Assembly (NCBI GenBank): GCA_002502215.1
Contig: DAPT01000024.1
Span: 580 to 25,525, forward strand
Length of the DNA: 24,946 nt
Reading direction: 5' to 3'
Source: Euryarchaeota archaeon UBA124
Lineage (GTDB): Archaea > Thermoplasmatota > Poseidoniia > Poseidoniales > Poseidoniaceae
Position numbers and translations under genes: made by a program. Shown here piece after piece: positions 15,446 through 21,474 of this stretch. Every line of letters starts with the position of its first letter. The first letter of the stretch is position 1. Below the pieces are notes generated by a model. The model saw nothing but the letters and a program-made list of their open reading frames with translations. It did no database searches and was not told the DNA's origin.

Positions 15446-16483
15446 TCAAAAGTCTTCGTCCATGGAAAACCGCTGTTGGACACTTCCGAGGGAGGCGCCG
15501 TCCATGACACCGGATTTTTGGTATTCTCCAACTCGCTTCTCAAAGAAGTTGGTCTTACCTTGCATGGAAATCATCTCCATCCATGGGAACGGGTTTGCTA
15601 CATCGTAGAGTTTAGATGCACCAAAAGAAACGAGCAACCGATCTGCAACGAACTGGATATATTGTTTCATGAGATCACCGTTCATTCCAATGAGATTGAC
15701 AGGCAATGCACTTGTCACGAATTCAATCTCGATTTCAACTGCCTCTGCAATGATGCGATGAATGATGTTCTCAGGTGTTGGCTTTTGCAACTTGCTGTGC
15801 AACATGCATGCAAAGTCGCAATGCAATCCTTCGTCTCTGCTGATGAGCTCGTTTGAGAAGGTTAGCCCAGGCATGATTCCTCTCTTCTTCAACCAGAAAA
15901 TGGCGCAAAAGGATCCCGAAAAGAAAATACCTTCTACAGCTGCGAACGCTACCAAGCGTTCTGAGAAAGAACCTCGCTTGGAGGAAAGCCATTTGAGTGC
16001 CCAATTACCCTTTTTGTTGACAGATGGTACTGTTTCGAGTGCCTTGAAGAGGTGATTTTTCTCATCGGTATCTTTGATGTATGTGTCGATAAGAAGGGAG
16101 TATGTCTCCGCATGAATGTTTTCCATCATAATCTGGAATCCGTAGAAACATCTTGCCTCAGCCCATTGGACTTCATTTGCAAAGTTAACTACCAAATTCT
16201 CGTTGACAATACCATCGCTCGCTGCGAAGAACGCAAGCACGTGCTTCAGGAAATGCTTTTCTTCGGGCTTTAGATTTTCCCAGTCTTTCATGTCCTCAGC
16301 AAGATCTATCTCTTCTGCTGTCCAAAAGGAGGCAGCGTGTTGTTTGTACATTTCCCATACATCAGCGTGCTCAATAGGGAACAGAACGAATCTGTCGTCC
16401 GACTCTTGAAGCATCGGTTCAATGTGCTCTCGAGATAAATCAATCTCGATTCCGTCGTCGTTTCGATTGTGTTCGATTACCAT
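15446..16483 (-). CDS. nrdB: Ribonucleoside-diphosphate reductase, small subunit (class Ia-like R2)
   Basis: Radical-generating subunit (345 aa) that supplies the tyrosyl radical to NrdA. The di-iron ligands can be placed: Asp90 (FFAASDGIVNEN), Glu121 and His124 (MENIHAE), Glu184 (AAVEGIFFSG), Glu218 and His221 (SRDEGLHCDF). The radical tyrosine is Tyr128, four residues after His124. Spacing between these residues equals that remembered for mouse R2 (Asp139, Glu170, His173, Tyr177, Glu233, Glu267, His270). The C terminus ends FSMDEDF, matching the eukaryotic R2 tail (FTLDADF) that docks on R1. ATG 16483 was chosen because ggtgat lies just upstream and the N terminus then matches family length; the frame stays open 44 codons further upstream without family similarity. 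First gene of an nrdB-nrdA unit, divergent from dut. Confidence 0.96.
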   Translation of the reverse strand: MVIEHNRNDDGIEIDLSREHIEPMLQESDDRFVLFPIEHADVWEMYKQHAASFWTAEEIDLAEDMKDWENLKPEEKHFLKHVLAFFAASDGIVNENLVVNFANEVQWAEARCFYGFQIMMENIHAETYSLLIDTYIKDTDEKNHLFKALETVPSVNKKGNWALKWLSSKRGSFSERLVAFAAVEGIFFSGSFCAIFWLKKRGIMPGLTFSNELISRDEGLHCDFACMLHSKLQKPTPENIIHRIIAEAVEIEIEFVTSALPVNLIGMNGDLMKQYIQFVADRLLVSFGASKLYDVANPFPWMEMISMQGKTNFFEKRVGEYQKSGVMDGASLGSVQQRFSMDEDF

Positions 16484-16744
16484 GTTATCACCATCTGCCA
16501 GCGCGCTGGAGTTTGTTCTCCGTCCGAGATGGCACATAAATATGCGCATGCTTGTCACACATAAACTCGTGTTTTGAATGGTAGAAGAAAAAGGGGACTG
16601 CGCCGATAAATGCATTTCTCCAACCGATTTCTATAAGAACCGTATTTTGAGATGAAAAGAGTGAAATTTTCCGGCCGAATTATACCTTTATTTCCACTGG
16701 AACGATATCAAAGACTCCTTGAACCACCGAGAAGAGGCAATACC
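16484..16744. promoter_or_regulatory. Divergent nrdB / dut promoter region with palindrome and repeats
   Basis: This 261-bp region separates two dNTP-pool genes transcribed in opposite directions. It holds a perfect 12-bp palindrome CCAGCGCGCTGG at 16498-16509, 14 bp before the nrdB start; a second palindrome ATGCGCAT at 16542-16549; and the direct repeat cacataaa at 16533-16540 and 16558-16565 flanking it. For nrdB, the minus-strand segment atatttatgtg around 16533-16543 could be the TATA box, which would place the 12-bp palindrome in the 5' leader or at the transcription start. For dut, tatacctttattt near 16681-16693 is the best TATA candidate. No match to the bacterial NrdR box was recognised. 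Function of the repeats is inference. Confidence 0.45.
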
Positions 16745-17194
16745 ATGCGAAACGAAATTCGTGTAAAATTCGCCAAGTTGGATGAGAAGGCACAACTTCC
16801 AACCCAAGGAAGCGCACAAGCAGCAGGCTGGGATTTGTACGCACTTAGGGAGACCGTTGTCCTCAAAGGAGCATCTGTGATGATTCCAACTGGGCTTGCT
16901 TGCGCCATCCCTGAGGGATGGGAAGGACAGATTCGCTGTCGCTCATCCCTTGGTAAAAAAGGAATGATTCTACCGAACGGCGTCGGAACCATCGATTCCG
17001 ACTATCGTGGAGAGCTTAAGGTACTGGCAACGTGGATTGGCCAGGGAGATTCATTTACAGTGGGTAAAGGGGAACGCATTGCACAGATGTTGTTCGCTCC
17101 CGTCCCTTTGGTCAACATTGAGGAAGTGGCGATGAACGAATTGGACTCGACCGAACGTGGAGAAGGCGGATTTGGATCATCGGGAAAATACTGA
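16745..17194 (+). CDS. dut: dUTP diphosphatase (trimeric dUTPase)
   Basis: Hydrolyses dUTP to dUMP and pyrophosphate, keeping uracil out of DNA and feeding thymidylate synthesis. All five family motifs are present in order: I AAGWDLYA (27-33), II RSSLGKKG (66-73), III GTIDSDYRGE (81-90), IV KGERIAQMLF (108-117) and V RGEGGFGSSG (138-147). The 149-aa length is that of the homotrimeric family. ATG 16745 was chosen because the fold starts directly after it; an in-frame ATG at 16652 would add 31 unrelated residues. A weak gagg precedes the start. It is divergent from nrdB, and the shared region may coordinate the two. lipB starts 9 nt after the stop, opening a plus-strand run of seven genes. Confidence 0.95.
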   Translation: MRNEIRVKFAKLDEKAQLPTQGSAQAAGWDLYALRETVVLKGASVMIPTGLACAIPEGWEGQIRCRSSLGKKGMILPNGVGTIDSDYRGELKVLATWIGQGDSFTVGKGERIAQMLFAPVPLVNIEEVAMNELDSTERGEGGFGSSGKY

Positions 17195-17203
17195 GGAGAG
17201 AGT

Positions 17204-17824
17204 ATGCGACCTGTCGACGTTCGTAACCTAGGTGTTGTGGAGTACACAGACGCCTTGGAAATGATGTCAACGTTACAGCAACAACGTATCGACGATGAGA
17301 TTCCAGATACCATACTCATCCTTGAACATCCAGAAGTTGTTACTGTCGGGCCACGTGCCCGCAACGACGGGATTGCACCTCCACTAGATTATCCGAGTCA
17401 TCCTGTTGATCGAGGAGGAGGACTGACGTGGCACGGGCCTGGACAACTTGTCGTCTATCCAATTGTACACTGGAACAGAGAGGATGAGAAATCCGTTGCT
17501 GAAATAATCTCCAAAATTGAATCTTGGGTTATCGCAGCCCTAGAGACGCTTGGAGTTAGAGGATACAGAGATGAGCGTATGCAGGGGGTTTGGGTTGACA
17601 ACAAAAAAATCTGCAGCATTGGGCTGTCATTCCTGAGATGGGTGAGTCGCCATGGGTTTACCATCAATTATGATACGCCCCCCGGCCGGGTTGAAAACCT
17701 TGCAGGATGTGGCTTATCCGAAGCGACAACAACATCTCTCTCCAGACTCGAATATACCATAGGGCGTGACGCGCTGGTTGAAGCATTACTGCAAATGATG
17801 GCTACTTTTCTCGACAGGACCTGA
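17204..17824 (+). CDS. lipB: Octanoyl-[acyl-carrier-protein]:protein N-octanoyltransferase (lipoate biosynthesis)
   Basis: Transfers an octanoyl group to the lipoyl lysine of E2 or GcvH, where LipA then inserts sulfur. At 206 aa it is of usual length. Motifs: RGGGLTWHGPGQLVVYP (70-86), KKICSIGLSFLRWVSRHGF with the active-site lysine (Lys135), and the catalytic cysteine in LAGCGLSE (Cys169). The substrate is plausibly the E2 at 520-1806 with lipoyl Lys44. An archaeon lacking bacterial-type fatty acid synthesis would raise the question of where the octanoyl donor comes from; the window does not answer it. A gaggagag site precedes ATG 17204. lipA is not in the window. The gene sits 9 nt after dut with no functional link obvious between them. 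Confidence 0.95.
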   Translation: MRPVDVRNLGVVEYTDALEMMSTLQQQRIDDEIPDTILILEHPEVVTVGPRARNDGIAPPLDYPSHPVDRGGGLTWHGPGQLVVYPIVHWNREDEKSVAEIISKIESWVIAALETLGVRGYRDERMQGVWVDNKKICSIGLSFLRWVSRHGFTINYDTPPGRVENLAGCGLSEATTTSLSRLEYTIGRDALVEALLQMMATFLDRT

Positions 17825-17874
17825 GGCTGGGGAAACAAACAAGTGCATATATGAGAATGTGCGGATTTGTATGC

Positions 17875-18450
17875 ATGGGAGAGGTCGTCCTAGGCATTTC
17901 GGGTGCGAGTGGAGCCATTTACGGCGTTCGCCTAGCACAAGCACTTAACGAAATTGGTGTAGGTATCCGCCTCGTTGTAAGCGACTCCGGGCGCATCACA
18001 CTCAAGCACGAGTGCGATATGACCCCGGAAGCTCTCGCAGAAGAGACGGGGGCAATCTTGGAAGAGCAGGCAAACATTGGTGCGAAATCTGCATCAGGAT
18101 CTGCACCCATCGATGCCGTTGTTATTTGCCCATGCTCTGGAACGACGCTTGGCAAACTTGCAGCAGGTATTGGAGACAATCTCATCACACGCTCTGCAAT
18201 TGTTGCCTTGAAAGAACGGCGCAACCTCATTATCGTACCTCGAGAGGCACCTTATGCCACTGTCCACTTGGAAAACATGGCAAAATTATCAGGATGGGGT
18301 ACAGTGGTCATCCCCGCCTCCCCTGGTTTTTACAATCATCCAAAATCAATCGATGATATGGTTGATTTCGTGATTGCTCGAGTTCTCGACCAGATAGGTC
18401 TTCAACACTCCATCGGCAAGCGTTGGACTGGCGATGAAATCGACGAATGA
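17875..18450 (+). CDS. ubiX: Flavin prenyltransferase UbiX
   Basis: Makes prenylated FMN, the cofactor of UbiD-type decarboxylases, from FMN and dimethylallyl phosphate. Motifs: VVLGISGASGAIYGVRLAQAL at the N terminus, CPCSGTTLGKLAAGIGDNLITRSA, LKERRNLIIVPREAP, LENMAKLSGWG and PASPGFYNHPKSIDDMVDF. ATG 17875 puts the glycine-rich loop about where the family has it (191 aa); in-frame ATGs at 17851 and 17857 would add 6 to 8 residues and are also possible, as no clear ribosome binding site decides. No UbiD partner is in the window. In archaea UbiX usually supports quinone or aromatic-acid decarboxylation; a role in respiratory quinone synthesis would fit the aerobic gene set but is inference. 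Confidence 0.94.
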   Translation: MGEVVLGISGASGAIYGVRLAQALNEIGVGIRLVVSDSGRITLKHECDMTPEALAEETGAILEEQANIGAKSASGSAPIDAVVICPCSGTTLGKLAAGIGDNLITRSAIVALKERRNLIIVPREAPYATVHLENMAKLSGWGTVVIPASPGFYNHPKSIDDMVDFVIARVLDQIGLQHSIGKRWTGDEIDE

Positions 18451-18484
18451 GATGCATTTGTCCAACGGGTTCAAATGAGGAAAC

Positions 18485-20224
18485 ATGCTCATACCTCCTA
18501 TGAGCGAAGATACGTCATTTGATTCAATGACCGTTGCTCAGCTGAAAGTTCTGTTAGAGGAAAAAGGACTTTCCAAATCCGGAAAGAAATCCGAACTCAT
18601 CGAGCGGTTGAATTCCAACGTTGCCCAGAACACAATCGAACTCTCCTCATCCGTTTGGACTCGAACGGTCATTGGCCAGTTCAACCTTGCTCAAACGGTT
18701 GGCTCAGTCGCTGCGGCCTTGTTGCTTGTATTGGTGTTGTTCAACCCCTCAATTTTGGGCTTTGGGGAGGATGAGCCCGTATACGAACCGATTGGTTTCG
18801 ATGCCTCTCAAACGAGATGGTATGCGCAAGAACTTGTCAATCTTGGCCACCCTGAATGGGAAGGACGAATGTCAGGTAGTGCTGAAGAAGCCGCTGGCGC
18901 ACAAATGATTCTTGATAACCTCACTGAAATGGGATATTCACCTCAGTTGAATACCTATCCAGTCCCAATGTTTGCGATCAACAGCGCACCGATTATTGCC
19001 ATGTGTCAGCCACCAGCTGGAGGTATCTTTGGTGGCCCTGTCACAGGTGCTTCTTGCAACAGCGGGGTCGGCGCACAAATTACAACCTTCGAACATCGCA
19101 CTGATTTCGTATTGCAGGGCTATTCAGGGTCTGCAGACATACAATTTGGTCAAGAAATGGAATTGATTGATCTCGATGATGGAACCGTGGACTCTCTATG
19201 GAGCGAGGCATCCGGAAAAGTTGGTATTGTTCGTGGAGGAAACAGCATCGATGGCAATACAGGCATCTACATCAAAGCCGCTGAGTTTGGTCTTGCTGCA
19301 ATCCTGCGGATTAACAATCAATCAAACTGCGGGCAGATAGAATCGGATGACTGTGTTCCAATCTTCAAATCCATTCGAGTGGACGATATGAAGGCGGCGA
19401 ACAGTGGTTCGATTCCAGAAAACATTCCGTTCATTGCTGTCTCAAACAACACAGGAAACCAAATGTTGGAATTGGCATCACAAGGAGCATTTCTTCGCTT
19501 GTTCTCAGACGTTGACAATGCGGGTGATATCGCCGTGAGTGTCCCCTGTGGTACGCTCTACGGGAAAAGTGAGGACTTGATTATCGTTGGAGCCCATCAC
19601 GACACGGTGTATCACGCACAAGGAGCCGTAGACGATACATCTGGAACCGCCACGGTTCTAGAGATGGCTCGCCAGATTGCAATCGTTGCAAATGAAAGTG
19701 GAACGCCTGAATACACCATCAGATTCTGCACTTGGGGTGGAGAGGAGGAAGGACTGTGGGGAAGCAAAGCATACGTTGGGGCGAATGCAAATGATCTTGC
19801 GAGAAACCTTCGCCTTTACATCAACCTTGATATGAACCATGTAGATATCGACATCGCAAATCGCGGGAATTCGCTGCGATTCTTTTCAAATTCTGCTCAG
19901 GACATCAATGCGATGGAAGACGTTCTTGAGGTTCTTGAAAAAGAACGCCCCGATTTGTTCCCAAAGTATACCGTCTCAACAGATCTTCTCGCAGGAGAGA
20001 GGGGCGAACCGGACGGCATGCCGTACAACTCAGATCACGCACCCTTCGTTTACGACCTCCCTGATGGAGTGACGGGTAACGCCTTGGTTTGCTATGGCTC
20101 TGGCTCGTACGAGTACCACACCTATGCTGATACGATGGACCGATTCAACGAAGAGTCACTTGGAGTATCAGTTATCGCCTACGGGACGTACATTCGACAC
20201 CTTGCTTGGCCCGTCTTTGGCTGA
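18485..20224 (+). CDS. Membrane-anchored M28-family zinc aminopeptidase with N-terminal SAP domain and PA domain
   Basis: Predicted extracytoplasmic zinc peptidase, 579 aa. Residues 12-44 (DSMTVAQLKVLLEEKGLSKS, then GKKSELIERL) form a SAP helix-extension-helix domain, normally a nucleic-acid-binding fold. A single hydrophobic helix at about 71-93 is a signal anchor. Residues 105-350 contain an N-terminal strand-helix part and a PA-like insertion. The M28 catalytic domain follows: GAHHDTV (His371, Asp373), AVDDTSG (bridging Asp383), WGGEEEG (Glu420, Glu421), NLDMNHV (Asp449) and YEYHTYADT (His545), a complete co-catalytic di-zinc set. Four or more cysteines lie in the outer part. By topology the SAP domain would be cytoplasmic and the peptidase outside. 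A gaggaaac site precedes ATG 18485; ATG 18500 is an alternative. It would fit peptide degradation by a marine heterotroph. Confidence 0.9.
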   Translation: MLIPPMSEDTSFDSMTVAQLKVLLEEKGLSKSGKKSELIERLNSNVAQNTIELSSSVWTRTVIGQFNLAQTVGSVAAALLLVLVLFNPSILGFGEDEPVYEPIGFDASQTRWYAQELVNLGHPEWEGRMSGSAEEAAGAQMILDNLTEMGYSPQLNTYPVPMFAINSAPIIAMCQPPAGGIFGGPVTGASCNSGVGAQITTFEHRTDFVLQGYSGSADIQFGQEMELIDLDDGTVDSLWSEASGKVGIVRGGNSIDGNTGIYIKAAEFGLAAILRINNQSNCGQIESDDCVPIFKSIRVDDMKAANSGSIPENIPFIAVSNNTGNQMLELASQGAFLRLFSDVDNAGDIAVSVPCGTLYGKSEDLIIVGAHHDTVYHAQGAVDDTSGTATVLEMARQIAIVANESGTPEYTIRFCTWGGEEEGLWGSKAYVGANANDLARNLRLYINLDMNHVDIDIANRGNSLRFFSNSAQDINAMEDVLEVLEKERPDLFPKYTVSTDLLAGERGEPDGMPYNSDHAPFVYDLPDGVTGNALVCYGSGSYEYHTYADTMDRFNEESLGVSVIAYGTYIRHLAWPVFG

Positions 20225-20261
20225 GCGTTGAGTTCAAGAAGGCAGTACTGTTGGCAAGGTC

Positions 20262-20552
20262 ATGGTAAAACCGAGCGCACATGCTTCGCATATTCTAGTC
20301 ACCTCAAAATCCGAGGCGGTGCAAATTTCTGAAAAGATTGGAAAACTCAAGGACTTCCAAAAATTTGCTCGGAAAAAGTCCACGTGCCCGTCCTCTCAAC
20401 GAGGTGGCGATCTTGGATGGTTTCGAAAAGGAAACATGGTTAGAGAATTCGAGGAAGCGGTTTGGAGTACACCCCTAAAGACAGTATCTACCCCGGTCAA
20501 GACCCAATTTGGGTACCATCTCATTTGGGTTCATGAACGCGACGAGGAGTGA
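20262..20552 (+). CDS. Parvulin-type peptidyl-prolyl cis-trans isomerase (single domain)
   Basis: A stand-alone parvulin (PpiC/rotamase family), 96 aa with no signal peptide or extra domain, therefore cytoplasmic. The family pattern is complete: HASHILVTSKSEA, DFQKFARKKSTCPSSQRGGDLGWF (written in two parts: the active-site Cys42 region, then GGDLGWF), GNMVREFEEAVW, and PVKTQFGYHLIWV with the conserved His86. It isomerises Xaa-Pro bonds during folding. A weak aaggt precedes ATG 20262. The stop overlaps the extreme 5' end of the folB frame if folB used GTG 20549. Small cytoplasmic parvulins are known in Thaumarchaeota and other archaea, so it is not out of place. It lies between the M28 peptidase and folB without an evident functional link. 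Confidence 0.93.
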   Translation: MVKPSAHASHILVTSKSEAVQISEKIGKLKDFQKFARKKSTCPSSQRGGDLGWFRKGNMVREFEEAVWSTPLKTVSTPVKTQFGYHLIWVHERDEE

Positions 20553-20557
20553 AATGG

Positions 20558-20914
20558 ATGACCATTTCCGTCGGCTTGGACGATTACCTCGTTCACGGTA
20601 TTCATGGCTACTTTGACTATGAGCACTCAAAATCTCAGCCTTTCAATGTCTCAGTCCGTGTTGATTTATCCAGCACAGTTGAAGAGGGAGAACTTGCGAG
20701 TACACTCGATTATGCTCAATTGCAAGGTGCCATAGATTCCGTAATTTTGGATTCCTCACCGATACGCTTGCTTGAGTCGATGGCCAAACAGATTTCGGAA
20801 TACATTCAACAATCGAAAAACGTCGAGAAAGTCTTTGTTCGAATCGAAAAGCCTGACGCTCCACTACCACATCCTGGTGGACTGCCGTACATTGAGTACA
20901 CATGGAATCGTTAG
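20558..20914 (+). CDS. folB: Dihydroneopterin aldolase (FolB-type)
   Basis: Cleaves dihydroneopterin to 6-hydroxymethyl-dihydropterin and glycolaldehyde in folate or pterin synthesis. Small T-fold protein, 118 aa from ATG 20558, chosen because ggag lies 8 nt upstream and the fold starts directly; GTG 20549 is the alternative. Residues expected of the family can be placed: Glu22 in GYFDYEH, Tyr52 in TLDYAQL, Glu73 in PIRLLESMA and Lys98 in RIEKPDAPLP, spaced as in characterised bacterial FolB. Many archaea use the unrelated MptD, so a bacterial-type FolB is of some note. It may also act as epimerase. Its 3' end overlaps the next gene by 13 nt, and it follows the parvulin gene by 5 nt, giving a coupled three-gene end to this run. 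Confidence 0.88.
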   Translation: MTISVGLDDYLVHGIHGYFDYEHSKSQPFNVSVRVDLSSTVEEGELASTLDYAQLQGAIDSVILDSSPIRLLESMAKQISEYIQQSKNVEKVFVRIEKPDAPLPHPGGLPYIEYTWNR

Positions 20915-21474
20915 ATTACGCTCTTGCAAATGGGAGGTTTCAAAGGCCTTGGGCCTCAAGAAGTACCATGGATTCCTCCGGCCGGGTGTACGTACCGTCC
21001 GTTCTTGAAGCAGGTGGAAACGCAATAGGCATGGGTTGTTTTAGTACGGAACAAATCGCATGGGAAGTGCTGAAAACGTTTCTTGGAAAAAGTGAGCAAA
21101 TGAATCTTGAACAAGCGACAATTGTTGCTTGGGATGTTGATGTTGTTGGTGAAAGTGGTATGACCGTGTTGACCAAACTTGAAGGGAAAATCTGCCCCGT
21201 ATGCCAGCGAAGAACATTTTGGGTTGACTTAGAACATTTGTCCGCCTTGTGTTATGGATCGCAATGTTCAGCTTGGATTGAGCAAAGTACGGTCGATCCC
21301 GAAATCATTGATTGCGGTTGGCCACCACTCCGCTTCCTCAAACAAGTCAAAGAAATCGAGGAAGCCTACAATGAGTTACGCACTATCGGAGCAGATGTCC
21401 TCGCATCAATCGATGAGCATTCCGATACCGTCACGCAAGCATTGTACGATTCAACCAATCAAGTAACTGAATGA
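20902..21474 (+). CDS. Unrecognised protein with a Cys4 zinc-ribbon-like motif
   Basis: I do not recognise this 190-aa protein. What can be seen: an N-terminal region with ALANGRFQRPWASRSTMD and a glycine-rich VLEAGGNAIGMGCF segment, a central KICPVCQRRT ... ALCYGSQC arrangement (Cys98, Cys101, Cys117, Cys122) that looks like a zinc ribbon or zinc knuckle, and an acidic helical C terminus (about 145-185) with possible coiled-coil character. There is no signal peptide and no membrane helix. The start ATG 20902 lies inside folB (13-nt overlap); ATG at about 20968 would remove 22 residues. That it is real is supported by the long open frame in a compact run, codon use like its neighbours and the stop abutting that of convergent argS. 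Function is unknown; a nucleic-acid or tRNA-related role would be guesswork. Confidence 0.75.
   Translation: MESLDYALANGRFQRPWASRSTMDSSGRVYVPSVLEAGGNAIGMGCFSTEQIAWEVLKTFLGKSEQMNLEQATIVAWDVDVVGESGMTVLTKLEGKICPVCQRRTFWVDLEHLSALCYGSQCSAWIEQSTVDPEIIDCGWPPLRFLKQVKEIEEAYNELRTIGADVLASIDEHSDTVTQALYDSTNQVTE

Noticed and set aside
15251..15856. Open frame on the plus strand spanning the nrdB-nrdA junction
   Set aside because: Antisense to both RNR genes, hydrophobic and Cys-rich without family features; it depends on the reverse complement of conserved RNR codons.
16484..16744. NrdR-type operator upstream of nrdB
   Set aside because: No pair of sequences resembling the bacterial NrdR box was recognised; the palindromes present have a different sequence.
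16652..16744. N-terminal extension of dUTPase from ATG 16652
   Set aside because: The 31 added residues have no family counterpart and the segment contains the likely dut TATA element; ATG 16745 gives the normal length.
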